Source: Homalodisca vitripennis
Lineage: Eukaryota > Arthropoda > Insecta > Hemiptera > Cicadellidae
Direction of reading: 5' to 3'
Length of the DNA stretch: 64,000 nucleotides
Assembly: GCF_021130785.1 (NCBI RefSeq)
Contig: NC_060214.1
Location: forward strand, 4,739,001 to 4,803,000
Below, one piece after another: positions 9,664 through 21,800 of this stretch. Both the position numbers and the translations under genes were made by a program. The stretch's first letter is position 1. Each line of letters begins with the position of its first letter. Below the pieces are notes generated by a model. It saw only the letters and a list, made by a program, of their open reading frames with translations. It searched no databases and was not told the origin of the DNA.

Positions 9664-12030
9664 TAGTAAATATGTGAAAAGTTATGATCCCCAGAACCTT
9701 ATACATTTTTGGTTTAAGTAGGTGAGGAGCTCAAACCAATAATGAAATCTGCAACAAGAAAACAGCAAAGATGGCTAGCCGGAGTAAATATGTGGAAAGT
9801 GATGTTCCCTAGAACCTACTACATTTTTGGTTTAAGTAAGTGAGGAGCTTAAACCAATAATGGAGACTGCAACAAGAAAACAGCAAAGAAGGCTAGCCGG
9901 AGTAAATATGTGGAAAGTTATGATCCCCAGAACCTTCTACATTTTTGGTTTAAGGAAGCGAGGAGCTCAAACCAATAATGAAATCTGCAACAAGAAAACA
10001 GCAAAGATGGCTAGCCGTAGTAAATATGTGGAAAGTGATGTTCCCCAGAACCTTCTACATTTTTGGTTTAAGGAAGCGAGGAGCTCAAACCAATAATGAA
10101 ATCTGCAACAAGAAAACAGCAAAGATGGCTAGCCGTAGTAAATATGTGGAAAGTGATGTTCCCTAGAATCTTCTACATTTTTGGTTTAAGGAAGTGAGGA
10201 GCTCAAACCAATAATGAAATCTGCAACAAGAAAACAGCAAAGATGGCTAGCCGTAGTAAATATGTGGAAAGTGATGTTCCCTAGAATCTTCTACATTTTT
10301 GGTTTAAGGAAGCGAGGAGCTCAAACCAATAATGAAATCTGCAACAAGAAAACAGCAAAGATGGCTAGCCGTAGTAAATATGTGGAAAGTTATGTTCCCC
10401 AGAATCTTCTACATTTTTGGTTTAAGGAAGCGAGGAGCTCAAACCAATAATGAAATCTGCAACAAGAAAACAGCAAAGATGGCTAGCCGTAGTAAATATG
10501 TGGAAAGTTATGTTCCCCAGAATCTTCTACATTTTTGGTTTAAGGAAGCGAGGAGCTCAAACCAATAATGAAATCTGCAACAAGAAAACAGCAAAGATGG
10601 CTAGCCGTAGTAAATATGTGGAAAGTTATGTTCCCCAGAATCTTCTACATTTTTGGTTTAAGGAAGCGAGGAGCTCAAACCAATAATGAAATCTGCAACA
10701 AGAAAACAGCAAAGATGGCTAGCCGTAGTAAATATGTGGAAAGTTATGATCCCCAGAACCTTCTACATTTTTGGTTTAAGGAAGCGAGGAGCTCAAATTA
10801 ATAATGTAATCTGCAACAAGAAAACAGCAAAGAAGGGTAGCCGTAGTAAATATGTGGAAAGTGATGTTCCCCAGAATCTTTTACATTTTTGGTTTAATTA
10901 AGCGAGGAGCTCAATCCAATAATGGAATCTGCAACAAGAAAACAGCAAGGAAGGGTAGCCGTAGTAAACATGTGGAAAGTTATGGTCCCCAGACCCTTTT
11001 ACATTTTTGCTTTAAGTAAGCGAGGAGCTCAAACCAATATGGAATCTGTTTGTTGCAGATTTCATTATTGGATTGAGTTCCTCACTTCCTTAAACTAAAA
11101 ATGTATAAAATTCTATGGAACATCACTTTCCACACATTTACTCTGGCTAGACATCTTTGCTGTGTTCCATCTTTGATGGCTAGCCCTAGTAAATATGTGG
11201 AAAGTGATGTTCCCCAGAACCTTCTACATTTTTGGTTTAAGGAAGCGAGGAGCTCAAACCAATAATGAAATCTGCAACAAGAAAACAGCAAAGATGGCTA
11301 GCCGTAGTAAATATGTGGAAAGTTATGATCCCCAGAACCTTCTACATTTTTGGTTTAAGGAAGCGAGGAGCTCAAATTAATAATGTAATCTGCAACAAGA
11401 AAACAGCAAGGAAGGGTAGCCGTAGTAAACATGTGGAAAGTTATGGTCCCCAGACCCTTTTACATTTTTGGTTTAATTAAGCGAGGAGCTCAATCCAATA
11501 ATGGAATCTGCAACAAGAAAACAGCAAGGAAGGGTAGCCGTAGTAAACATGTGGAAAGTTATGGTCCCCAGACCCTTTTACATTTTTGCTTTAAGTAAGC
11601 GAGGAGCTCAAACCAATATGGAATCTGTTTGTTGCAGATTTCATTATTGGATTGAGTTCCTCACTTCCTTAAACCTAAAAATGTATAAAATTCTATGGAA
11701 CATCACTTTCCACACATTTACTCTGGCTAGACATCTTTGCTGTGTTCCATCTTTGATGGCTAGCCCTAGTAAATATGTGGAAAGTGATGTTCCCCAGAAC
11801 CTTCTACATTTTTGGTTTAAGGAAGCGAGGAGCTCAAATTAATAATGAAATCTGCAACAAGAAAACAGCAAAGATGGCTAGCCAGAGTAAATATGTGGAA
11901 AGTTATGTTCCCCAGACCCTTTTACATTTTTGCTTTAAGTAAGCGAGGAGCTCGAACCAATAATGGAATCTGCAACAAGAAAACAGCAAGGAAGGCTAGC
12001 CGTTGTAAATCATGTGGAAAGTGATGTTCC
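9664..12030 (+). repeat. Satellite A, 118-bp monomer, about 20 copies
   Basis: Anchors such as GAGGAGCTCAAACCAATAAT and ATGGCTAGCCGTAGTAAATA recur every 118 bp, most regularly between 9980 and 10800. Because 118 is not a multiple of three, each monomer passes through all frames, giving repeated 60-113-residue open frames that are not genes. Edge copies are more divergent than central ones. Two segments (11041-11170 and 11620-11750) carry monomer sequence in reverse orientation, and a 579-bp block is duplicated. Confidence 0.95.
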
Positions 12031-13110
12031 TTTGGACAGGCTATTACTCCAATCTCCGTTGCTGTGTATGGCTATAAAGGGAGACAGAGAATGAGTTTAT
12101 AATTGAAAATCTAGAGGTTACGCCGGAAAATTAATATTCAATTTTCATTATCGATAAACACAATTTGCATATTATGCATTGGCCTACGGGATATTTATCA
12201 CCGTTAACTTAAGAGTCAGGCATTTGGATTGACAACCAAGTGAGGGTAAGTTGTATTAACAGATTGTGAAGTAATTTATGTCGAGATTACTTACTACTTA
12301 TCGTCCAAGGCAGTAACTTGTTTATTTCCTCGACCATCCAAAGCGTGTCCTCAACAGTGTTCCTTTCACTTATTTTTGACCTCACGTTAAACCTTGCAGC
12401 AAAATACACTTTTGCGGTTTACATTTAAAGAAATTGGATGCGGAAGTAATTTGATTTAAGCTTACTTAAGTTTATTACTATTCGATAAGGAATGTAAGAA
12501 GGCTCAACGACTGCACCTTTTATAAATATACAGTATTTTTAGTTCCCTTGAATACGGCATCCACTTTAAACTTCTAGTGCCTCGCATATAACTTGTACTG
12601 AATATGTGAGATCAATAAATTAAAAATTGATTGACTGTTAAGAAGTATTATATGAGGATAAATCTGACTTCAAAACACAAGTAATAAGGTAGTGTTGGCA
12701 CTGAAACAAAATTTGTATTAAACTCAGGCCAGTGAGAGTTTGAAACTGTAAATTAAAAAAAATATCTCTGCTTGAGAAAAAAATTGTGAAGGACCTGCTA
12801 AAAACAAAAATAACCATTTCATTATAGATCCATTCAAGTACTCTAACGTGTTACTAAAAGTTACTTTAAGTAACCATTAAAGTGCTTTGCCAACAAGGTA
12901 TAAAATGCTCTCTTAAGTACAAAGGTTTTCATTAATATTCTTAAAGCTTGACAAAACCCAAAGAAGAATGCAAAATATCTTTATGGATAAACAAGAAAAC
13001 GTACAAAAATGGTTTCTGATGCATCTTTAAAAAATTGCTTTTGTTGGATCTTGTAGCGTAATGTAGCCATCACTTTTTGATTAAGTAAAGTTTTATAATT
13101 GTTCCCCAAA
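12031..13110. other. AT-rich spacer between satellites A and B
   Basis: No repeat period, RNA gene or coding signal seen. Confidence 0.4.
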
Positions 13111-15010
13111 TGCATGTACCAGATCCGCCCTGGTATCCCATTCAGCTTGCCAGCGTTAGCTACCATTTACTCCACGTGACTCCTCTCCTGTTCAAGGTCT
13201 GTTGTACAAATGTATGTACAAGATCCACCCTGGTATCACATTCAGCTTGCCAGCGTTAGCTACCATTTACTCCACGTGACTCCTCTCCTGTTCAACGTCT
13301 GTTGTACAAATGTATGTACCAGATCCGCCCTGGTATCCCATTCAGCTTGCCAGCGTTAGCTACCATTTACTCCACGTGACTCCTCTCCTGTTCAAGGTCT
13401 GTTGTACAAATGTATGTACCAGATCCGCCCTGGTATCCCATTCAGCTTGCCAGCGTTAGCTACCATTTACTCCACGTGACTCCTCTCCTGTTCAAGGTCT
13501 GTTGTACAAATGTATGTACCAGATCCGCCCTGGTATCCCATTCAGCTTGCCAGCGTTAGCTACCATTTACTCCACGTGACTCCTCTCCTGTTCAAGGTCT
13601 GTTGTACAAATGTATGTACCAGATCCGCCCTGGTATCCCATTCAGCTTGCCAGCGTTAGCTACCATTTACTCCACGTGACTCCTCTCCTGTTCAAGGTCT
13701 GTTGTACAAATGTATGTACAGATCCGCCCTGGTATCCCATTCAGCTTGCCAGCGTTAGCTACCATTTACTCCACGTGACTCCTCTCCTGTTCAAGGTCTG
13801 TTGTACAAATGTATGTACCAGATCCGCCCTGGTATCCCATTCAGCTTGCCAGCGTTAGCTACCATTTACTCCACGTGACTCCTCTCCTGTTCAACGTCTG
13901 TTGTACAAATGTATGTACCAGATCCGCCCTGGTATCCCATTCAGCTTGCCAGCGTTTAGCTACCATTTACTCCACGTGACTCCTCTCCTGTTCAAGGTCT
14001 GTTGTACAAATGTATGTACCAGATCCGCCCTGGTATCCCATTCAGCTTGCCAGCGTTAGCTACCATTTACTCCACGTGACTCCTCTCCTGTTCAAGGTCT
14101 GTTGTACAAATGTATGTACAAGATTCACCCTGGTATCACATTCAGCTTGCCAGCGTTAGCTACCATTTACTCCACGTGACTCCTCTCCTGTTCAAGGTCT
14201 GTTGTACAAATGTATGTACCAGATCCGCCCTGGTATCCCATTCAGCTTGCCAGCGTTAGCTACCATTTACTCCACGTGACTCCTCTCCTGTTCAAGGTCT
14301 GTTGTACAAATGTATGTACAAGATTCACCCTGGTATCACATTCAGCTTGCCAGCGTTAGCTACCATTTACTCCACGTGACTCCTCTCCTGTTCAAGGTCT
14401 GTACAAATGTATGTACCAGATCACCCTGGTATCCCATTCAGCTTGCCAGCGTTAGCTACCATTTACTCCACGTGACTCCTCTCCTGTTCAAGGTCTGTTG
14501 TACAAATGTATGTACAAGATACACCCTGGTATCCCATTCAGCCTGCCAGCGTTAGCTACCATTTACTCCACGTGACTCCTCTCCTGTTCAAGGTCTGTTG
14601 TACAAATGTATGTACAAGATTCACCCTGGTATCACATTCAGCTTGCCAGCGTTAGCTACCATTTACTCCACGTGACTCCTCTCCTGTTCAAGGTCTGTTG
14701 TACAAATGTATGTACAAGATCCACCCTGGTATCCCATTCAGCCTGCCAGCGTTAGCTACCATTTACTCCACGTGACTCCTCTCCTGTTCAAGGTCTGTTG
14801 TACAAATGTATGTACAAGATACACCCTGGTATCCCATTCAGCCTGCCAGCGTTAGCTACCATTTACTCCACGTGACTCCTCTCCTGTTCAAGGTCTGTTG
14901 TACAAATGTATGTACAAGATACACCCTGGTATCCCATTCAGTTTGCTAGCGTTAGCTACCATTTACTCCACGTGACTCCTCTCCTGTTCAAGTTCTGTTG
15001 TACAAATAAT
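13111..15010 (+). repeat. Satellite B, 100-bp monomer, 19 copies
   Basis: AGATCCGCCCTGGTATCCCA recurs at 13121, 13221, 13321, 13421, 13521, 13621, 13720 and onward to about 15008. Copies are nearly identical apart from an AGATTCACC/AGATACACC variant that becomes common in the right half and occasional one-base length changes. Each monomer contains the palindrome CACGTG. Such uniformity implies recent amplification or continuing homogenisation. Open frames here are repeat artefacts. Confidence 0.97.
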
Positions 15011-15412
15011 GTTTTATCCTTTGATTTTCCAAGCCGTTTAGTTTTGTCAACGCTGACATGGTTCGGGGCTGTGGCCTTGCGCTCAATCAGAGACGGTAAT
15101 TACTTAACCAGATTAGCATGAATCAGTATTTAATTAGATCGAGCCATTCATATCATGGACTCAAAAATCATCAGATACAAAAATGCATGTTTGAGTCATG
15201 AGTTCGGCACGAGATTCAGCTAACCCTATAAATACCGACTTTTTTAAACAAGTGATTTTTGTCTCTTTCTTGTAGTACGACATAATATGAATATAAATGT
15301 AATCAAAGAAAAAAAAACATGGTTTGATATATTTGCCCCTTTCTATATCCTTCCATTTCAACCCCCACCCAAATTAACGCAATTGTCGGTAAATGTCTTT
15401 CTTAGTATAAAT
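15011..15412. other. Spacer
   Basis: No feature recognised. The sequence grades into the LINE relic on the minus strand. Confidence 0.4.
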
Positions 15413-16707
15413 TTACTTAACGGAAAACAAGGTTTTATATGTATGCAATGAAAATAGGCTCTCATCTTCTATGACTTTTATCACTTTATATATTTTAAAA
15501 TCATCCACATATAGAAGAACTGACCCGTGTAAAACCACCTCCGTGTCACCATCAATTACAATATTAAAAATAGACGAACTCAGATTAGAACCTTGAGGCA
15601 CAACTGATGCGACATCAAACAAATCAGACTTGCAGCCGCAATACCAGACATATTGTTTCCTTTGTGTAAAATAGCTTTTAAATAAAGTTAATCGATTTTT
15701 GGAAATACTACATTTATTTAGCTTGGCCAGTATTACTGCATGATAAATTCTGTCAAAAGCTTTAAACAAATATGTAAACTTAGCATCTACCTGAAACCTT
15801 CATCCATATATTTAGAAATATATTGGGTAAAATTTGTAAGGTTTGTGTCTGTTGAGTGACTCGGACAAAAGCCATGTTGTCTAGGCGAAATATTATAAAT
15901 TATCTTACCAAAGATTTTGTCATGTAAAATGATTTCAAAAACATTGGCTGGCGAAGAAAATACAGAAACAGGTATAAAATTGTTAATACATTTATGATCT
16001 CCACCTTTATGAATTGGAGTAATTTTAGAAACTTCCCAAAGCTGAGGAAAGGTTGCCGTCTTGAGGCAAAGATTAAAAATAAAACAAAGAGGACTAGCTA
16101 AATATCACTACAGGCTTTAAGAATATACTGAGAATTAAGATCAAGACCAGATGAGTGCTTGGATTTAAGACTTTTTAAAACTGAAGACACAAAACTAACA
16201 ACAAGAGTGCACACATTGCAGCAAGGCAATAATGAGACTTCTTCCGAACACATGGCTGAATCAATTTCATCAACACTATGAGGTGCCAAAAGGTTTCACC
16301 GAAAAAAAAAAACTCTGCAAAACCCCTTGCCACATCCTGAGAGTTAGTCAACTCTACATTATTATGTTATGCTGTCAGAAGAATACACACGCTTTCTCAC
16401 ACTTTTGATATAGGACCAAAACTTTGTTGGGTCCCTGCGCATCGAGCTTTTGACTTTCGCCCTGAAATGACTAAAAAATATAGCGTAAACTTCAAAATAT
16501 CTCGTATTATTAGCATTTTTTAAATGTTTTGAAATATTTGAATTTATTCATGATGTTTAAAATTATACTAGATATATACCAGACTGAATATGAGGACTTT
16601 GAACAGTATCTCTTCTTTGGGCAAAACTGATCAAGACCACTGTAAACAACAGCATAAAAATATTGTAAGGCCTCATCGGAATCTTGAAACTGATACAACT
16701 GTATCAA
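15413..16707 (-). pseudogene. Degenerate Jockey-like LINE ORF2 relic
   Basis: Read right to left, fragments in shifting frames give the segment before the RT (16707-16510), then KSKHSSGLDLNSQYILK (16289-16098), then ITPIHKGGD and FIPVSVFSSPANVFE near 16030-15940, then LFKAFDRIYHAV (about 15760), VVPQGSNLSSSIFN and a catalytic YVDD box (about 15500). Several stops and shifts interrupt it, and both the endonuclease and the C-terminal part are missing. The motif wording resembles Jockey-type RTs more than the CR1-like copies elsewhere in the window. Confidence 0.8.
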
Positions 16708-16730
16708 TCATAGTCCCTTAAACTTCCAAT

Positions 16731-17259
16731 TTCCAAACAATTTGCTCTGCAGAAATTATAACTGTACTCTGTGGAAAATCCTTTTGGAATGTGGAAGAGA
16801 TCAGGTAAAGCGTAAAACTTATTACAAAAAGGTGGATATTGTTCAATTCGGGGGTTGATATGAAATAAACAGTTAACAGACATGTAAACAATGTTTAAGA
16901 TGATTACCCAGCTTAATTAACAAATCATCAACACCCCAATCGTTCAGCTGTGAAGGTACTATATTTTGCTTCTAACTTGTTTCTAGAGCTACTCACTAAC
17001 TACAGTCCAAATTGCACAGCAAAACCATCCAATCCGATGACATTGGTAGCCAAATTCCTCCAGTGACTGTACTATAAGTGGATAAGATGATCGTAGCTGC
17101 GGGAGGTTTGGTCCTATCCCAAGAGTGAGACTCAGTATTAATGTAATTAATGTCACTCGTGCCCATACTTTTGTTATATTTTATCCTATGTATTTCATTC
17201 ACTTCACATTCTTTCAACTCTACATTCAGTTATCAGAAACAAGTCACCTGTTTACCTGT
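16731..17259. other. Spacer between two LINE fragments
   Basis: No coding or repeat signal that I can support. The minus-strand frame at 16996-17217 shows no known domain. Confidence 0.35.
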
Positions 17260-17726
17260 CCGAAAATTTCAAATTTATTTCCGATATAAGTGAGCGACCT
17301 ACGAGAAGGGGATCCACGTTACTCTCAATTCCTGTTCATCGATCGAACTTCTTCAGTAGGTCGTTCACTGTTCAGGCATGTCGCCTCTGGAACTCTCTTC
17401 CTGATGATATCCGTATTATAGAAGGTCGGGCTCGTTTTGGGGCGGGGGTCGGGGACTTGTTGCTGGGCGGTCTGTAGGGGTGACGGATGGCGGTGCTCGT
17501 GGCGTGCTTGTGGTCAGGCTGTGTGTTTGAGAGAATGAATGTAGCAATAACAAGAAATTATTTAAAAAGTAAATTGTTAATTTAAGTTTTAATTTATCTT
17601 TGTTTGAAAATTTTCTACATATTCAGCTGATAAATTTGATTTTTAATTATTACATAGTAGTATATATTTTGGTTAAATTTAAATTTAAAATGGAATTTGT
17701 TATAGTTTTAAGGTCATTAAATGTAA

Positions 17727-17772
<46 letters not shown>

Positions 17773-17866
17773 GTATATTATGTGAGGTTGAGTGGTAGAG
17801 AGGGCTAAATAGCCCTAACTCCGCCTCTTGAATAAAGGCATATTTCATTTCATTTCATTTCAATCT
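17260..17866 (+). mobile_element. 5'-truncated LINE 3' end with ATTTC tail
   Basis: A frame beginning about 17291 encodes the extreme C-terminus of a CR1/L2-type RT protein, with RSFTVQACRLWNSLPDDIR as the telling part, and ends with TAG at about 17475. A 3' untranslated region with a (TA)n tract (17732-17770), a hairpin at 17802-17815, AATAAA at about 17831 and ATTTC repeats at 17844-17866 follows. The same end structure closes the element at 47611-51495, so the two belong to one family. Confidence 0.8.
17732..17770. repeat. (TA)n microsatellite
   Basis: TA repeat of about 38 bp inside the LINE 3' region. Confidence 0.95.
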
Positions 17867-18373
17867 ATCCCTTCATGCCCTTTAAGGTTTTGACGATTAA
17901 TAGGTAATGAGTTTGTTAGTGATTGGCTCTAGGCAATAATTGGGTTTTACTACACTCACTAGTTTGTGATATTTGCCTTTGGATTTTCAGACACTTTTCC
18001 AGTATTCATATATCAGAATTAATGATGCAATGTGCGTATGAAAATAATGTTTATAATAATATAAACGACCATATGGAATGTTGTTGTGGATCAGCTACAC
18101 TAAGTAGACTACAGAAATTGTGACTGACGTCTTAAAATTATAAAAATGTATTTCTTGGATATGCAACATTTTCAACTTAGAAGTTTATAGCAGTATTTTT
18201 TTAATTATCGAGTTTCTAGGTTCAGTCAGAAATCGTCATGTTTTCTGTGGTCTCATTTCGGAATAAGCCCTATAACATTTATTTACTGTAAAACTAAATT
18301 AAAATTAAGTAATTATTTGGCTATTCAAGAGAGAATATCCTGTAAAAGGAAAGTTTGTTGGAGTAAGTTCTCA
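17867..18373. other. AT-rich spacer
   Basis: Nothing recognised. The frame at 17923-18123 has no domain or paralogue. Confidence 0.4.
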
Positions 18374-18549
18374 CCAAGCCATCACGACATGGCTTAATAG
18401 CTAACATGATAAGTATCTCCAAAACAATCACGACATGACTTAATAGCTACCATGACAAGTATCTTCAAAACAATCACGACTTGGTTTAATAGCTACCATG
18501 TCAAGTATCTCCGAAACAATCACGACATGGCTTAAAAGCTACCATGACA
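18374..18549 (+). repeat. 46-bp minisatellite, nearly four copies
   Basis: ATCACGACATGGCTTAATAG-type anchors start at 18381, 18427, 18473 and 18519, exactly 46 bp apart, with a few substitutions per copy. Confidence 0.9.
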
Positions 18550-18896
18550 GACTCCGCATTGACAGTTTCAGCAATTGAATAATCCAATTATCTTGGACTA
18601 TTGGCCTTAATAGGCCATCTCGATAGCAACATAAACGTTAAGAATAATTTTGTAAACGACCGTACAAACTTTAATCTCCACAAAAACATTGGCTAAACTT
18701 ATGCCACGTGCCGGATATGAGACAGGTTAAAGAACTTGATGGAGGTGGGAACTAATTTAGTGTGACATTCCAATAAATCTGAATGACCCCTAGGACTGAA
18801 TGACTCCAGTATTGCTCAACAAGCGACACTGTCCGAGCGTGTGGGAGAGGATGGCCAACAGTGTGAGTAGAGAGGGCCGGTGGGTTGGCGGGTCGG
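18550..18896. other. Spacer before satellite C
   Basis: No gene seen. GC content rises toward the satellite edge near 18830. Confidence 0.4.
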
Positions 18897-21800
18897 GTGA
18901 CAGGTCCATATAGGGAGGTCACTCAGGCTATCCAGGTGAACGGCCGGTATTAGCAAGATAGTGGCCTATTATATCTGACAGTTGGTGCCTGTGGAGGTAC
19001 GGCGTGGTAAGTCCATATAGGGAGGTCACTCAGGCTATCCAAGTGAACGGCCAGTATTAGCGAGATAGTGGCCTATTGTATCTGACAGGTGGCGCCTGTG
19101 GGGGTACGGCGTAGCAAGTCCATATAGGGAGGTCACTCAGGCTATCCAAGTGAACGGCCGGTATTAGCGAGATAGTGGCCTATTATATCTGACAGTTGGC
19201 GCCTTTGGAGGTGCGGCGTGGCAAGTCCATATAGGGAGGTCACTCAGGCTATCCAGGTGAACGGCCAGTATTAGCAAGATAGTGGCCTATTATATCTGAC
19301 AGGTGGCGCCTATGTAGGTACGGCGTGGTAAGTCCATATAGGGAGGTCACTCAGGCTATCCAGGTCAACGGCAAGTATTAGCGAGATAGTGGCCTATTGT
19401 ATCTGAGAAATGGCGCCTTTAAAGGTACGGCGTGGCAAGTCCATATAGGGAGTTCACTCAGGCTATCCAGGTATTAGCGATATAGTGGTCTGTTATATCT
19501 GACAGTTGGCGCCTTTGGAGGTACGGCGTGGCAAGTCCATATAGGGAGGTCACTCAGGCTATCCAGGTGAACGGCCGGTATTAGCGATATAGTGGCCTAT
19601 TATATCAGACAGGTGGCGCCTATGTAGGTACGGCGTGGTAAGTCCATATAGGGAAGTCACTCAGGCTATCCAGGTGAACGGCCGGTATTAGCGATATAGT
19701 GGCCTGTTATATCTGACAGTTGCCGCCTTGGGAGGTACGGCGTGGCAAGTCCATATAGGGAGGTCACTCAGGCTATCCAGGTGAACGGCCAGTATTAGCG
19801 ATATAGTGGCCTGTTATATCTGACAGTTGGTGCCTTTGGAGGTACAGCGTGGCAAGTCCATATAGGGAGGTCACTCAGGCTATCCAGGTGAACGGCCGGT
19901 ATTAGCGAGATAGTGGCCTGTTATATCTGACAGTTGGCGCCTTTGAAGGTACGGCGTGGCAAGTCCATATAGGGAGGTCACTCAGGCTATCCAAGTGAAC
20001 GGCCAGTATTAGCGAGATAGTGGCCTATTGTATCTGACAGGTGGCGCCTGTGGGGGTACGGCGTGGCAAGTCCATATAGGGAGGTCACTCAGGCCATCCA
20101 AGTGAACGGCCGGTATTAGCGAGATAGTGGTCTATTATATCTGACAGTTGGCGCCTTTGGAGGTGCGGCGTGGCAAGTCCATATAGGGAGGTCACTCAGG
20201 CTATCCAGGTGAACGGCCGGTATTAGCGAGATAGTGGCCTGTTATATCTGACAGTTGGCGCCTTTGGAGGTACGGCGTGGCAAGTCCATATAGGGAGGTC
20301 ACTCAGGCTATCCAAGTGAACGGCCAGTATTTGCGAGATAGTGGCCTATTGTATCTGACAGGTGGCGCCTGTGGGGGTACGGCGTGGCAAGTCCATATAG
20401 GGAGGTCACTCAGGCCATCCAAGTGAACGGCCGGTATTAGCGAGATAGTGGTCTATTATATCTGACAGTTGGCGCCTTTGGAGGTGCGGCGTGGCAAGTC
20501 CATATAGGGAGGTCACTCAGGCTATCCAGGTGAACGGCCAGTATTAGCACGATAGTGGCCTATTATATCAGACAGGTGGCGCCTATGTAGGTACGGCGTG
20601 GTAAGTCCATATAGGGAGGTCACTCAGGCTATCCAGGTCAACGGCCAGTATTAGCGAGATAGTGGCCTATTGTATCTGACAGTTGGCGCCTTTGGAGGTA
20701 CGGCGTGGCAAGTCCATATAGGGAGTTCACTCAGGCTATCCAGGTGAACGGCCGGTATTAGCAAGATAGTGGCCTATTGTATCTGACAGGTGGCGCCTTT
20801 GGAGGTACGGCGTGGCAAGTCCATATAGGGAGGTCACTCAGGCTATCCAAGTGAACGGCCGGTATTAGCGAGGTAGTGGCCTATTATATCTGACAGTTGG
20901 CGCCTTTGGAGGTACGGCGTGGCAAGTCCATATAGGGAGTTCACTCAGGTTATCCAGGTGAACGGCCGGTATTAGCGATATAGTGGCCTGTTATATCTGA
21001 CAGTTGGCGCCTTTGGAGGTACGGCGTGGCAAGTCCATATAGGGAGGTCACTCAGGCTATCCAGGTGAACGGCCGGTATTAGCGATATAGTGGCCTGTTA
21101 TATCTGACAGTTGGTGCCTTTGGAGGTACGGCGTGGCAAGTCCATATAGGGAGGTCACTCAGGCTATCCAGGTCAACGGCCAGTATTAGCGAGATAGTGG
21201 CCTATTGTATCTGACAGTTGGCGCCTTTGGAGGTACGGCGTGGCAAGTCCATATAGGGAGTTCACTCAGGCTATCCAGGTGAACGGCCGGTATTAGCAAG
21301 ATAGTGGCCTATTGTATCTGACAGGTGGCGCCTTTGGAGGTACGGCGTGGCAAGTCCATATAGGGAGGTCACTCAGGCTATCCAAGTGAACGGCCGGTAT
21401 TAGCGAGGTAGTGGCCTATTATATCTGACAGTTGGCGCCTTTGGAGGTACGGCGTGGCAAGTCCATATAGGGAGTTCACTCAGGTTATCCAGGTGAACGG
21501 CCGGTATTAGCGATATAGTGGCCTGTTATATCTGACAGTTGGCGCCTTTGGAGGTACGGCGTGGCAAGTCCATATAGGGAGGTCACTCAGGCTATCCAGG
21601 TGAACGGCCGGTATTAGCGATATAGTGGCCTGTTATATCTGACAGTTGGTGCCTTTGGAGGTACGGCGTGGCAAGTCCATATAGGGAGGTCACTCAGGCT
21701 ATCCAAGTGAACGGCCAGTATTAGCGAGATAGTGGTCTATTATATCTGACAGTTGGCGCCTTTGGAGGTGCGGCGTGGCAAGTCCATATAGGGAGGTCAC

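Noticed and set aside
9860..11842. Repeated open frames of 60-113 residues in satellite A
   Set aside because: They recur every 118 bp with the monomer, shift frame from copy to copy, and several begin or end at arbitrary monomer positions. They are repeat artefacts, not a gene family.
15413..17866. A twin-priming (5'-inverted) single LINE insertion
   Set aside because: A minus-strand RT fragment followed by a plus-strand 3' end fits the geometry, but the RT motifs are Jockey-like while the 3' end belongs to the CR1/L2-like ATTTC-tail family, so two separate elements are more likely.
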